Shown: positions 1-9,254 of the stretch, piece after piece | Position numbering within the stretch: the first letter of the stretch is position 1 | Layout of the letters: each line of letters begins with the position of its first letter | NCBI GenBank assembly: GCA_041060555.1 | Contig: JBEUDS010000010.1 | DNA: 64,000 nt | Source of the DNA: CAUJIW01 sp963205175 | Lineage (GTDB): Bacteria > Pseudomonadota > Alphaproteobacteria > Sphingomonadales > Sphingomonadaceae | Reading direction: 5' to 3' (one strand) | Translations under genes and position numbers: made by a program | The notes under the pieces: generated by a model | Told to the model about the DNA's origin: nothing | The model's database searches: none | Seen by the model: only the letters and a program-made list of their open reading frames with translations

Positions 1-797
1 AGGAGGAAGGTCGGGCCGGCCTCGTCACCTTCATCACCGCCGGTGACCCCGATCTCGCCACCTCCGCCGCCATCCTCGCGGCCCTGCCCGCCGCCGGGGC
101 GGACATCATCGAGCTGGGCGTGCCGTTCACCGACCCGATGGCCGATGGCCCGGCGATCCAGGAGGCCAACCTGCGGGCGCTGGCCGCCGGCATCAGCCTG
201 CGCAAGATCCTGGGGCTGGTGCGCGACTTCAGGGCGACCGACGACGCCACGCCGATCGTGCTGATGGGCTATTTCAACCCGATCCACGCCTATGGCGTCG
301 ACGCCTTCGTGGCCGACGCGCGCGCCGCCGGCGTCGATGGCCTGATCGTTGTCGACGTGCCGCCGGAGGAAGACATCGAGATCGGCGTGCCGGCCCGTGC
401 CGCCGGCCTGCATTTCGTCCGCCTGGCGACGCCGACCACCGATGAGAAGCGGATGCCGGCGGTGGTCAACGCCGCCTCCGGCTTCCTCTACTATGTCTCG
501 GTCGCCGGCATCACCGGCGGCGCGACGGGCGAGGCGACCGCCGTCGGCGCGGCGGTGGAGCGGCTTAAGGCGGCCGGCAACCTGCCGGTGGTGGTTGGCT
601 TCGGCATCAAGACACCCGAACAGGCGGCGGCGACCGCCCGGCTGGCCGACGGCGTGGTGGTGGGCTCCGCCATCGTGTCGCTGATCGGCGAGGCGGCCAG
701 GACCGGCGCCACCGACATTCCGGCGCGGGTGGCGGCGATGGTGTCGGGCCTGGCGGCCGGGGTGCGGTCCGCGCGTTCATCGGAGGTGGCGGCATGA
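1..797 (+). CDS. trpA: Tryptophan synthase alpha subunit (5' truncated by window edge)
   Basis: Cleaves indole-3-glycerol phosphate to indole and glyceraldehyde 3-phosphate as the alpha half of cytoplasmic tryptophan synthase. The reading frame is already open at base 3 and gives 264 residues. From the usual family length (about 270-280), only some 10-15 N-terminal residues are missing. The family hallmark IIELGVPFTDPMADGPAIQ is visible, with the catalytic Glu at bases 111-113 and the second catalytic acid in the ADG element, followed by LMGYFNPI and the phosphate-binding GFGIKTPEQ. The TGA stop overlaps the accD ATG (ATGA), so the two are translationally coupled. trpB is expected just upstream, outside the window. 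Confidence 0.97.
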   Translation, partial: EEGRAGLVTFITAGDPDLATSAAILAALPAAGADIIELGVPFTDPMADGPAIQEANLRALAAGISLRKILGLVRDFRATDDATPIVLMGYFNPIHAYGVDAFVADARAAGVDGLIVVDVPPEEDIEIGVPARAAGLHFVRLATPTTDEKRMPAVVNAASGFLYYVSVAGITGGATGEATAVGAAVERLKAAGNLPVVVGFGIKTPEQAAATARLADGVVVGSAIVSLIGEAARTGATDIPARVAAMVSGLAAGVRSARSSEVAA

Positions 798-1678
798 GCT
801 GGTTGACCCGACTGCGGCCGAAACTGAAATTCCCGCGCCGGCGCGACACGCCCGACAATCTCTGGCACAAGTGCCGCAACTGCGGGCAGATGATCTTCCG
901 CAAGGATTTTCTCGCCAACCTGTCGGTGTGCAGCCACTGCGACTTCCACGAGCGCATCGGTCCGGCCGAGCGGTTCGCCCAGCTGTTCGACGGCGGCGCG
1001 CATGAGCGCGTGGCCCTGCCGGCGGTGAAGGAAGACCCGCTGCACTTCAAGGACCAGAAGAAATACGTCGACCGCATCCGCGAGGCCCGCGCCTCCACCG
1101 GCGCCGACGAGGCGGTGGCGGTGGCCCACGGCCGGGTCGGCGGCGTCGAGACGGTGGTGCTGGTGCAGGACTTCGCCTTCATGGCCGGTTCGATGGGTCT
1201 GGCCGTCGGCGAGGCGTTCCTGGCCGCCGCCCGCGAGGCGATCGCCCGCAAATGCCCGATGGTGGCCTTCACCGCCGCCGGCGGCGCGCGGATGCAGGAA
1301 GGCATCCTGTCGCTGATGCAGATGCCGCGCACGACGGTCGCCATCGCCGAGCTGCGCGAGGCCCGCCTGCCCTACATCGTCGTGCTGACCGACCCGACCA
1401 CCGGTGGCGTCACCGCCTCCTACGCCATGCTGGGCGATGTCCAGCTCGCCGAGCCCGGTGCGCTGATCGGCTTCGCCGGCCGCCGCGTCATCGAGCAGAC
1501 CATCCGCGAGAAGCTGCCCGACGGCTTCCAGCGGTCGGAATATCTCTACGACCACGGCATGCTGGACCAGGTGGTGCCGCGGCGCGAGCTGCGGGCGACG
1601 CTGGCCCGGCTGATCGGCCTGCTGATGCTGCCCAAGCCGGCACTGCCGCGCGCGCCGCTGCCGGCACCGCAGGCCTGA
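794..1678 (+). CDS. accD: Acetyl-CoA carboxylase carboxyltransferase subunit beta
   Basis: Beta subunit of the carboxyltransferase of acetyl-CoA carboxylase, which forms malonyl-CoA for fatty acid synthesis in the cytoplasm together with AccA. At 294 residues it is normal length. A four-cysteine zinc ribbon is present at C27, C30, C46 and C49 (CRNC and CSHC), followed by the crotonase-fold core with the FTAAGGARMQEG oxyanion-hole segment and the DPTTGGVTASYA element. The start overlaps the trpA stop by four bases. folC follows after 15 bp, so trpA-accD-folC reads as one operon, an order common in proteobacteria. Confidence 0.97.
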   Translation: MSWLTRLRPKLKFPRRRDTPDNLWHKCRNCGQMIFRKDFLANLSVCSHCDFHERIGPAERFAQLFDGGAHERVALPAVKEDPLHFKDQKKYVDRIREARASTGADEAVAVAHGRVGGVETVVLVQDFAFMAGSMGLAVGEAFLAAAREAIARKCPMVAFTAAGGARMQEGILSLMQMPRTTVAIAELREARLPYIVVLTDPTTGGVTASYAMLGDVQLAEPGALIGFAGRRVIEQTIREKLPDGFQRSEYLYDHGMLDQVVPRRELRATLARLIGLLMLPKPALPRAPLPAPQA

Positions 1679-1693
1679 CCCGGGCCGGGGCTG

Positions 1694-3004
1694 ATGGAAA
1701 ACCGCGTCGTCGATGCTCTTCTGTCACAGGCGCGGCAGCTCCACCCGCAGGATATCGACCTGTCGCTCGACCGGCTGGCGCGCCTGCTCGACCGGCTCGG
1801 CAATCCGCAGGACCGGCTGCCGCCGGTGTTCCACGTCGCCGGCACCAACGGCAAGGGCTCGACCGTCGCCTTCCTGCGCGCCTGTCTGGAGGCCGCCGGC
1901 AACCGGGTGCATGTCTACACCTCGCCGCATCTGGTGCGGGTCAACGAGCGCATCCGGCTGGCTGGCAAGCTGATCGACGACGACGCGCTGGTGGCCACCT
2001 TGCGCGACGTGCTGCAGGTCAACGCCGGCGCGCCGATCACGGTGTTCGAGATCATCACCGCGGCGGCCTTTCTGGCCTTCTCCCGGGTGCCGGCGGATGC
2101 CTGCGTGCTGGAGGTTGGCATGGGTGGCCGGCTGGACGCCACCAATGTCGTCAAGCAGCCCGCCGCCTGCGGCATTGCCCAACTCGGCCTCGACCACACC
2201 CAGTTCCTCGGCAGCACCATCCTCGACATCGCCGGCGAGAAGGCCGGCATCGCCAAGGCCGGGGTGCCACTGGTGCTGTCGCGCTATCCGCGCACGGTGA
2301 CCGCGCGCATCGGTGAGGTCGCCGGCGTCGTCGGTGCCCGGCTGCTGCTGCGCGGCCAGGACTGGGACGCGACGCTCTACAACAACGCGCTGCATTACAA
2401 GGACGATGCCGGCAAGCTGGAACTGCCGGCGCCCCGGCTGATCGGCGCCCATCAGATCGACAACGCCGGGCTCGCCATCGCCATGCTGCGCCACCAGGGC
2501 GCGGTGCCGGTGCCCGATGCTGCCTTCCGCGCCGGCATGGGCTGGGCGGAGTGGCCGGCACGGCTGCAACGTCTGAGCAGCGGCGCGCTGCATGAGCTGC
2601 TGCCGGCCGGCGCCGAGCTGTGGCTCGATGGCGGCCACAATCCGCTGGCCGGCCGGGTGCTTGCGGATCGTTTTCGTGCCCACAACCTCGCCGAACGGCC
2701 CTTCTATCTGGTGCTCGGCCTGCTGACGACCAAGGACGCGGCGGGCTTCCTGCGCCCCTTCGCCGGCCGGGCGACGGCGCTGTACGCGGTGCCGATCCCC
2801 GGTCATGACAGCCATTCGCCCACGACGCTGGCCGGTCTGGCGGAAGCGATCGCGGTGCCCGGTCGCACGGCGGACTCGGTCGCCGCCGCACTGAAGGCGA
2901 TCGCCCGTGGTGCCGACCGCCAGCGGCCGCCGGTGGTGCTGGTGTGCGGTTCGCTCTATCTTGCCGGCACGGTGCTTGAAGAGTCGGGGTTGCTGCCCAG
3001 CTGA
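1694..3004 (+). CDS. folC: Bifunctional dihydrofolate synthase / folylpolyglutamate synthase
   Basis: ATP-dependent ligase of the Mur superfamily that adds glutamate to dihydropteroate and then to folates. It is 436 residues, typical for the family. The P-loop GTNGKGST lies at residues 50-57, followed by the mobile-loop TSPHLVRVNERI element, the EVGMGGRLDATNVV segment, and the C-terminal domain with WLDGGHNP. It is third in the trpA-accD-folC operon. Its last 49 bp overlap convergently with the C-terminal codons of the P-type ATPase gene on the opposite strand; both reading frames look intact through the overlap. Confidence 0.96.
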   Translation: MENRVVDALLSQARQLHPQDIDLSLDRLARLLDRLGNPQDRLPPVFHVAGTNGKGSTVAFLRACLEAAGNRVHVYTSPHLVRVNERIRLAGKLIDDDALVATLRDVLQVNAGAPITVFEIITAAAFLAFSRVPADACVLEVGMGGRLDATNVVKQPAACGIAQLGLDHTQFLGSTILDIAGEKAGIAKAGVPLVLSRYPRTVTARIGEVAGVVGARLLLRGQDWDATLYNNALHYKDDAGKLELPAPRLIGAHQIDNAGLAIAMLRHQGAVPVPDAAFRAGMGWAEWPARLQRLSSGALHELLPAGAELWLDGGHNPLAGRVLADRFRAHNLAERPFYLVLGLLTTKDAAGFLRPFAGRATALYAVPIPGHDSHSPTTLAGLAEAIAVPGRTADSVAAALKAIARGADRQRPPVVLVCGSLYLAGTVLEESGLLPS

Positions 3005-5586
3005 GCCAGCGCCTTGGCGAGTTCGGTGATCACCACCAGCCCCGCCGCCATCGCCAGCACCGTCAGCCACAGATCGCCGGCCACCGGCCCGGATCCCAGT
3101 GTGCTCCCCACCCACGGCAGATACTGGCTAGCCACCTGCAGGCCGAGGCCGGCCGCCACCGCCAGCAGCAGCACCGGATTGCCCAGCGGCGACCGCAGGA
3201 AAGCCGGCGCGCGCTCCGAGCGCACGGTGAGCACGATGGCGTTCTCGAACAGTACCATCAGCAGCAGCACCACGTTGCGGGCGGCCTCCACCTCGGCGCC
3301 GTCCGCCAGCAGCCGTTGATAGAGCCAGATCGCCGTCACCATCATGTACAGTGACACCGGCAGCATCACCGCCAGCATCCGGCGGTCGAGCAGGGACTCG
3401 GCGCTGGTGCGCGGCGGCCGGCGCAGGGTGTCGCGTTCGCCGCGCTCGAAGGCCAGCCCGATGTCCTGCACGCCGTTGGTCACCAGATTCAGCCACAGCA
3501 GCTGCACCGCTGTGAGCGGTGGCGGCAGCCCCAGCGCCAGCGCCGCGACAAAGAGCAGGATCTCGGCGAGTCCGGTCGTCAGCAGCATCAGCACGATCTT
3601 GCGGATGTTATCATAGACCACCCGCCCTTCCTCGACGCCATGAACGATGGAGGCGAAGTTGTCGTCGGTGAGCAGCAGGTCGGCGGCCTCGCGGGCGACG
3701 TCGGTGCCGCCAGCACCCATCGCCACGCCGATGTCGGCGGCCGTCAGCGCCGGCGCGTCGTTGACGCCGTCGCCGGTCACCGCCACCCAGTGGCCGGCGC
3801 GCTGCATCGCCTGGACGATGGCCAGCTTCTGCGCCGGCTCGACGCGGGCGAAGATGGCGCTGCGGGCCACCCGCGCGTCGAACGCCGCCGGATCGTCGGC
3901 CAGCCGCGCCAGTTCAGCACCGGTCACCACCGCGTCCGGCGCGACGGCAAGCCCGATGGCGCGGCCGATGGCCAGCGCGGTGGCCGGGTGGTCGCCGGTC
4001 ACCATGGTGACGCCGATGCCAGCGGCCCGGCAGTCGGCGATGGCCGCCGGCACTTCGGGGCGCACCGGGTCGATCAGGCCGACGAAGCCCAGCAGGGAGA
4101 GATCGTGCAAGGCGCTGGCGATACCGTCGGCGGGGGGCGTATCCAGCGTGCGCCCTGCCACCGCCAGCACCCGGTAGCCCGCCGCCGCGAACGTCTCCGC
4201 CAGCCCATGGGCCGGGTGGTCGGCACCCGCGCCGCACATCGGCAGTACGGTTTCCGCCGCGCCCTTGACCAGCAGGCGCGGGATGCCGGCCTGCGACACC
4301 ACCACCGCGCCCGAACGGCGCGCCGGCTCATAGGGCAGCAGGTCTACCAGTGCCGCCGCCCCGCGCAGGGCGGTCACGTCGAGGGCGGCACCGTCGGCGA
4401 GCGCCAGCAGGGCGGCGTCCACCGCATCGTCGCCGTCGCCCTCGGCCTCGTTGCACAATACCAGGGCCTCCATCAGGTCGGCGACCACCGGTGTCGCCAG
4501 CGTCGCGGCATCGAGGGCGGCACGATCCAGCGCGCGACCGTCAGGCAGCACCAGCCGTTCAGCGGCCAGCCGGTTGACGGTGAGCGTGCCGGTCTTGTCG
4601 GTGGCGATCATCGAGCAGGCGCCCAGCCCCTCCACCGCCGGCAGGGCGCGGACGATGACGTGGCGCCCGGCCATGCGGCGGGCGGCGATCGACAGCGCCA
4701 CGGTGATGGCCACCGGAAGGCCCTCGGGGATCGCCGACACCGCGAGCGCCACGGCGAGGAAGAAGATGTCGGCCGCGCCCATGCCGCGGGCGTATTGCAG
4801 CAGCCCCAGCAGGATGATGATGGCGACGGTCGCCACGGCCAGCCAGCGGCTGAACCGCTCCAGCCGCACCAGCAGCGGTGGCGGCACCGGCGGGACATCC
4901 GCCAGCGACAGGGCGATCTGTCCCAGCGCGGTACCGCCGCCGGTCGCCACCACCACGCCCTCGGCCCGACCCTGCGCCACGGTGGTGCCGGCGTGCAGCA
5001 GGGTGGCGCGCTCCGCCAGCATGGCATGGTCAGCGACGACGGCGCGGGCGTCCTTGACGACGGCGCCGGACTCGCCGGTCAGCGCCGCTTCATTGACGGT
5101 GAGGTCGATGGCACTGAGCAGGCGGATGTCGGCCGGCACCCGCTGGCCGGCGGTCAGCAGCACGATATCGCCGGCCACCAGCTGGTCCGCCGGCACATCG
5201 GCCAGCCGCCCGTCGCGGCGGACCCGGGCGGCAAGCCGGATCATCCGCTGCAAGGCGGCGGCGCTGTCGCCGGCCTGCCACTCCTGAAAGGCGCCGATGC
5301 CGGCGTTCAGGCTGAGCACCACGAGGATGAAGCCCGCGTCGGTCCAGTCGCCGAGCAGGATCGACACTCCGGCGGCGGCCAGCAGCAGGTAGATCAGCGG
5401 GCTGAGGAACTGGCGGCCGAACAGCCGGACAAGGCCCGGCGGCGGTTTGTGCGGCAGCCGGTTGGCGCCATCACGCGCCAGCCGGGCTTGCGCCTCGGCG
5501 GTGCTCAGGCCACCGGGGCTACTGTCGAGGCGTGCCAGACAGGCCTCGGGCGCCAGCCGGTGCCAGCACCCGGGGACATCGGTCAT
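2956..5586 (-). CDS. Cation-transporting P-type ATPase (P2-like, Ca2+-ATPase type)
   Basis: Predicted inner-membrane ion pump of 876 residues. Domains in order are a cation-ATPase N-terminal region, paired transmembrane segments, an actuator domain with ALTGES, the M4 motif PEGLP, the phosphorylation motif DKTGT with D330 as the phospho-acceptor, a nucleotide-binding domain, the hinge TGDGVNDAPAL, and six C-terminal membrane segments. PEGLP, the Glu in M5 (GLAEILLF) and the M6 stretch WLNLVTNG resemble SERCA-type pumps, but the position of the SERCA M6 aspartate is Asn, so ion specificity cannot be assigned. The start overlaps the stop of the upstream acyltransferase (ATGA), giving a two-gene operon. 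The 3' end overlaps folC. Confidence 0.93.
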   Translation of the reverse strand: MTDVPGCWHRLAPEACLARLDSSPGGLSTAEAQARLARDGANRLPHKPPPGLVRLFGRQFLSPLIYLLLAAAGVSILLGDWTDAGFILVVLSLNAGIGAFQEWQAGDSAAALQRMIRLAARVRRDGRLADVPADQLVAGDIVLLTAGQRVPADIRLLSAIDLTVNEAALTGESGAVVKDARAVVADHAMLAERATLLHAGTTVAQGRAEGVVVATGGGTALGQIALSLADVPPVPPPLLVRLERFSRWLAVATVAIIILLGLLQYARGMGAADIFFLAVALAVSAIPEGLPVAITVALSIAARRMAGRHVIVRALPAVEGLGACSMIATDKTGTLTVNRLAAERLVLPDGRALDRAALDAATLATPVVADLMEALVLCNEAEGDGDDAVDAALLALADGAALDVTALRGAAALVDLLPYEPARRSGAVVVSQAGIPRLLVKGAAETVLPMCGAGADHPAHGLAETFAAAGYRVLAVAGRTLDTPPADGIASALHDLSLLGFVGLIDPVRPEVPAAIADCRAAGIGVTMVTGDHPATALAIGRAIGLAVAPDAVVTGAELARLADDPAAFDARVARSAIFARVEPAQKLAIVQAMQRAGHWVAVTGDGVNDAPALTAADIGVAMGAGGTDVAREAADLLLTDDNFASIVHGVEEGRVVYDNIRKIVLMLLTTGLAEILLFVAALALGLPPPLTAVQLLWLNLVTNGVQDIGLAFERGERDTLRRPPRTSAESLLDRRMLAVMLPVSLYMMVTAIWLYQRLLADGAEVEAARNVVLLLMVLFENAIVLTVRSERAPAFLRSPLGNPVLLLAVAAGLGLQVASQYLPWVGSTLGSGPVAGDLWLTVLAMAAGLVVITELAKALAQLGSNPDSSSTVPAR

Positions 5587-6446
5587 TCGGCGTCGTTGGC
5601 GCCGACCTCGTAGCGCTCGGAATAGCGTCGGGTGATACGCTCGACGGGCAGCAGAATGAATACGTCGACGGTGTTGAACTGGTGGTCGACGAAAGCGCCA
5701 TCACCGATCAGGCAGCCCAGCCGCAGATAGCCCTTGATCAGCGGCGGCAGCGCCCGCAGCCCGTCCTTGGGATCATAGCTGCCGGGCGCCAGCCGGTCCA
5801 TCGGCACATAATGGTTGGGCAGCGCCCGCACCCGCAGATCCTCCGGTACCAGATGGTGGTGGTGGAGGTAGGACAGCGGCAGCGCATGCTCGGCCGGGTC
5901 GGTGCCGTGCAGCGAGGCGCAGCCGAACATGTAGCCGATGCGGTTGGTGTGCAGGTAGGAGGCGATGCCGCGCCACAGCAGGTTGATGGTGGTGTTGTTG
6001 CGGTAGGCGGCGGCGACGCAGGAACGGCCCAGTTCCAGCAGCTGCCGCCCCTCGCCGATGCGGTTCTGGAAGGTCATGCCGAGCAGCGGCGACAGATCAT
6101 ATTCAGCGCTGGAATAGAAGCCGCGGTGCTGCTGGGCCACCACCTGGCGCAGCAGCCGATAGGTGCCCACCACATGCGGCTTGCCGTCGAGGCCGTGGTC
6201 GATCACCAGCAGGTGGTCACAGATGCTGTCGTAGTCGTCGATGTCGCGTCGGGCCGCCCGTACCGGCAATGTCGGCGTCGCCCCCATTTCCTCGTAGAAA
6301 ATCTGGTAGCGCAGCGCCTGGGCGGCGGCGATTTCCTCCTCCGAGGTGGCGAGCCGGACGTCGAGCTGGCCGGCCTTGTGGATGTAGGGGGCGGCAGCCA
6401 GCGTAGCGGCGGCCACGGCGGTCGATCCAATGGTCTGATAGGGCAT
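5583..6446 (-). CDS. OlsB-like GNAT N-acyltransferase
   Basis: 287-residue protein of the GNAT/hemolysin-like acyltransferase family that includes OlsB (acyl-ACP-dependent ornithine N-acyltransferase, first step of ornithine-lipid synthesis). Supporting features are the early segment ALRYQIFYEEMG, the EGRQLLELGRSCVAAAYR block and the LIKGYLRLG region, which bind the acyl donor in the family. The start at 6446 is preferred over an in-frame ATG at 6548 because AGAGG precedes it by five bases, and the longer start would lie inside the predicted promoter at 6520-6548. The gene is coupled to the downstream P-type ATPase by a four-base overlap. No OlsA-type partner is nearby, so the ornithine-lipid role is inference. 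Confidence 0.8.
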   Translation of the reverse strand: MPYQTIGSTAVAAATLAAAPYIHKAGQLDVRLATSEEEIAAAQALRYQIFYEEMGATPTLPVRAARRDIDDYDSICDHLLVIDHGLDGKPHVVGTYRLLRQVVAQQHRGFYSSAEYDLSPLLGMTFQNRIGEGRQLLELGRSCVAAAYRNNTTINLLWRGIASYLHTNRIGYMFGCASLHGTDPAEHALPLSYLHHHHLVPEDLRVRALPNHYVPMDRLAPGSYDPKDGLRALPPLIKGYLRLGCLIGDGAFVDHQFNTVDVFILLPVERITRRYSERYEVGANDAE

Positions 6447-6519
6447 GGGACCTCTTGCGGCTTTGTGCCGGTCATCACCGCGGACCTGTCGCGGGCGGTC
6501 GGCACTTCCTAAGAACGCG

Positions 6520-6548
6520 TTAATCCCGGATTGTGACAATTGTGTCAA
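6520..6548 (-). promoter_or_regulatory. Predicted sigma70-type promoter for the acyltransferase/ATPase operon
   Basis: On the minus strand a perfect TTGACA (6543-6548) is followed, after exactly 17 bp, by GATTAA (6520-6525). A small inverted repeat, TGACA-attg-TGTCA on the plus strand, overlaps the -35 box and could be an operator. The site is about 70 bp upstream of the chosen ATG at 6446. Confidence 0.5.
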
Positions 6549-6591
6549 ACCTGCGGCGACAAATGCAACGTTTCTGTCGCCCGGTGTGTTG

Positions 6592-7965
6592 TCAGGGTGA
6601 CGAGGCGCGGTCAGCAGGGGGCGCCGACGTTGCCGTGAACCCGCGCCGCCACAGCAGCCACAGCAGCAGCAGACCCGGCAGCGCGACGATCGTGGTCAGC
6701 ACATAGAAGCCGACCCAGCCGAACATCTCGGCGAGATAACCGGACGGTGTCGACAGCCAGGTGCGCCCGACCGCCGCCAGCGACGACAGCAGGGCGAACT
6801 GGGTGGCGGTATAGGCGACGTTGGCCAGCCCCGACAGATAGGTGACGAACACGGTCAACCCGAGCCCGGAGGTGAAGTTCTCGATGCCCACCGACAGGCC
6901 CAGCATCAGCGGATCGTGGCCCACCATGGCCAGCGCGGCGAAGCCGAGGTTGGAGACCATCATCAGCACCCCGGAGACGAACAGTGCCCGCCCGAGCCCC
7001 AGCAGGTTGACGAACGGGGCGGCGGCGGCGGCGCCGGCGATCAGCGCCCAGAAGCCCACCAGTTTGTTGGCCTCGATATATTCGATGTCACTGAAGCCCA
7101 GCTCGACGATCAGCGGGTTCTGCATCACCTGGCCCATGGCGTCGCCGAGTTTGTAGATCAGCACGAACAGCAGGATCAGGCTGGCGCCGGTCCAGCCGTT
7201 GCGGCGGAAGAACTCGGCGAACGGGCCGATCAGGGTCGTTCGCAGCCAGGCGCCCAGCCGGGCGGTCAGCGGACGGGCATCCGCCGGAGTCATGCCGTCA
7301 TCCCGGCTGGCGCCCTGGTGCGCGGTGGTGCCGGCCCACAGCGCGGCCAGCGCGCCCGGCACTACCAGCAACGCCGTGACGGCGTAGGCGAGCGCCCAGC
7401 CCAGTCCGGCGGCCGTGGCCAGATAGACGGTGCCGGCGCCGGCCAGCAGGTTGCCGGTACGATAGCCGAACTGGTTGAGCGCGGTGCCATGGGGCAGCTG
7501 TTCGGGCGGCAGGATCTCGATGCGGTAGGCATCGATGACGATGTCCTGGGTCGCCGACAGGAAGGCGACGATGATCGCCCACAGGGCGAAGGCGCCGAGG
7601 TCCGTCACCGGATCGCTGAAGCCGAGCTTGACGATGGCGCCGGCAAGCAGCAGCTGCACCAGCAGCAGCCAGGCCCGTCGCTGGCCCAGCAGTGGCGTGA
7701 GCAGTGGCAACCGGATACGGTCGATCAGCGGTGACCACAGGAACTTCAGCGTGTAGGGCGTGGTCAGGCCGACCGCGAAGCCGATGGTCTTCTTGTCGAT
7801 GCCGACCTTGCTCAGCCAGTAGGTCATGGTGGCGATCAGCAGGGTCAGCGGGAAGCCGCTGGAGATGCCGAGCAGGAAGGCGGCCAGCGGCCGGGGACGA
7901 AAATAAAGACCGATGGCGTGCAGGACGGACGGCCTGGCGGCGGGCGCTGAAGCGGGCTCTGACAT
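6592..7965 (-). CDS. AmpG-family (PAT) MFS permease
   Basis: Polytopic inner-membrane transporter of 457 residues, resembling AmpG, which imports GlcNAc-anhydromuropeptides for cell-wall recycling. Near the N terminus the family pattern is visible: GISSGFPLTLLIATMTYWL, then a conserved loop and KFLWSPLIDR. A second conserved stretch, ATQDIVIDAYRIE, follows. About 12 hydrophobic segments can be read. It has its own ATG and is separated by 145 bp from the acyltransferase gene. No beta-lactamase, AmpD or AmpR gene is nearby. Related PAT permeases carry other substrates (such as acetyl-CoA or siderophores), so the substrate is inferred. Confidence 0.85.
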   Translation of the reverse strand: MSEPASAPAARPSVLHAIGLYFRPRPLAAFLLGISSGFPLTLLIATMTYWLSKVGIDKKTIGFAVGLTTPYTLKFLWSPLIDRIRLPLLTPLLGQRRAWLLLVQLLLAGAIVKLGFSDPVTDLGAFALWAIIVAFLSATQDIVIDAYRIEILPPEQLPHGTALNQFGYRTGNLLAGAGTVYLATAAGLGWALAYAVTALLVVPGALAALWAGTTAHQGASRDDGMTPADARPLTARLGAWLRTTLIGPFAEFFRRNGWTGASLILLFVLIYKLGDAMGQVMQNPLIVELGFSDIEYIEANKLVGFWALIAGAAAAAPFVNLLGLGRALFVSGVLMMVSNLGFAALAMVGHDPLMLGLSVGIENFTSGLGLTVFVTYLSGLANVAYTATQFALLSSLAAVGRTWLSTPSGYLAEMFGWVGFYVLTTIVALPGLLLLWLLWRRGFTATSAPPADRASSP

Positions 7966-8063
7966 GGCCGCATCCTAGCGAGGTCCGGGCGGTTGGGAAG
8001 GGGCTTGCACGCCGGCCGCATCGGCGCGAAGCTCGGGCGCAACAAGAACAAGGGGGATGGGTG

Positions 8064-9215
8064 ATGGAGATGCCCGTCGCAAGGGTGCCCACGCCGGGTC
8101 AGCTGGCGCTGGCGCGGGCCATTCCACAGATGGCCGGCCGCGAGGCCCGCGTGCAGTCAAGCCTGCCGGCGGCGGTCTATCTCGACCCCGAGCGGTTCGC
8201 CCGCGAGCAGGCGCGGCTGTTCCGACGGCTGCCGGTGGCGGTGGCGCCCGGCGCGCTGCTGCCCGAGCCCGGCATGGCGGTGACCCACGACGGCTATGGT
8301 ATGCCGCTGCTGCTGACCCGCGACGCGCGCGGGCAGGCGCGCGCCTTCCTCAACGTCTGCCGCCATCGCGGCACCCGGCTGGTGGAAACCGACGCGCCGA
8401 CGCGCGCGCCCCGGCTGGTGTGCCCCTATCACGCCTGGACCTACGGGCTGGACGGCCGGCTGGTCGGCCTGCCGCGCCCCGAGACCTTCCCCGACCTCGA
8501 CAAGGGCGCCCACGGATTGACGCCGCTGGCCTGCGCCGAGCGCGGCGGCGTGCTGTGGGTCGGCCTCGATACCGCGGCGGACTACGACTTCAATGGCGAT
8601 CTCACCGCGCTGGCGGCGGACTTCGACGCCCTGGGGCTGGGCCGGCTCCACCTCTACAAGCGCCGCCGCCATGACGTCGCCGCCAACTGGAAGCTGATCA
8701 TGGACGCCTTCCTGGAGGCTTATCATGTCGCCCGCCTGCATCAGGCGACCATTGGCCCCTTCTTCGCCGACGGGGTGACGGTGTCGGACCGCATCGGCCC
8801 GCACTTCCGCAACGCCGTCGGCCGGATCGACTTCGTCCGCTCCGCCGACTTCGATGACTTCGCGGCACTGCGCCAGGTGGTCACCTACGCCTACAGCCTG
8901 CTGCCGGCGGCGGTGCTGATCGCCAGCCCCGACTACATCAACCTGATGGTGCTGATGCCCCAGGCGGTGGACCGCACGCTGGTGGAGGATTTCATGCTGA
9001 TCCCCGAGCCGCCGGCCGATGCCGGGGCCGAGGATCACTGGCGGCGCTCCTTCGAGCTGCTCGATGGCGGGGTGTTCGCGGCGGAGGATTTCCGCGCCGC
9101 CACCTTGTGCCAGCAGGGCCTGTCGGCGGGTTCGCTGCGGCATGTGGTGCTGGGCGGCATGGAACAGGGCATCGCGGACTTTCACGCCACCGTGAACCGC
9201 TATCTGGAGGATTGA
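8064..9215 (+). CDS. Rieske-type aromatic ring-hydroxylating oxygenase, alpha subunit-like
   Basis: 383-residue non-heme iron oxygenase. The N-terminal Rieske [2Fe-2S] domain has ligands C99-x-H101 (CRHRGT) and C120-x2-H123 (CPYHAW). The C-terminal catalytic domain has the mononuclear iron site H221 and H226 in AYHVARLH, with the preceding NWK that is common in the family. ATG at 8064 is used; a GTG directly before it (8061) is an alternative, both behind an AAGGGGG ribosome-binding sequence. No beta subunit, ferredoxin or reductase gene is adjacent, so its electron donor and substrate are unknown. The C-terminal domain suits demethylation or hydroxylation of a small aromatic or quaternary amine. 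Confidence 0.88.
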   Translation: MEMPVARVPTPGQLALARAIPQMAGREARVQSSLPAAVYLDPERFAREQARLFRRLPVAVAPGALLPEPGMAVTHDGYGMPLLLTRDARGQARAFLNVCRHRGTRLVETDAPTRAPRLVCPYHAWTYGLDGRLVGLPRPETFPDLDKGAHGLTPLACAERGGVLWVGLDTAADYDFNGDLTALAADFDALGLGRLHLYKRRRHDVAANWKLIMDAFLEAYHVARLHQATIGPFFADGVTVSDRIGPHFRNAVGRIDFVRSADFDDFAALRQVVTYAYSLLPAAVLIASPDYINLMVLMPQAVDRTLVEDFMLIPEPPADAGAEDHWRRSFELLDGGVFAAEDFRAATLCQQGLSAGSLRHVVLGGMEQGIADFHATVNRYLED

Positions 9216-9254
9216 CCGCCCCCCCGGCGGGTCCGGGGGTCGCCCAAATGTCAC

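Noticed and set aside
3640..5613. 657-codon plus-strand ORF opposite the P-type ATPase
   Set aside because: Antisense shadow; the ATPase motifs are complete on the minus strand.
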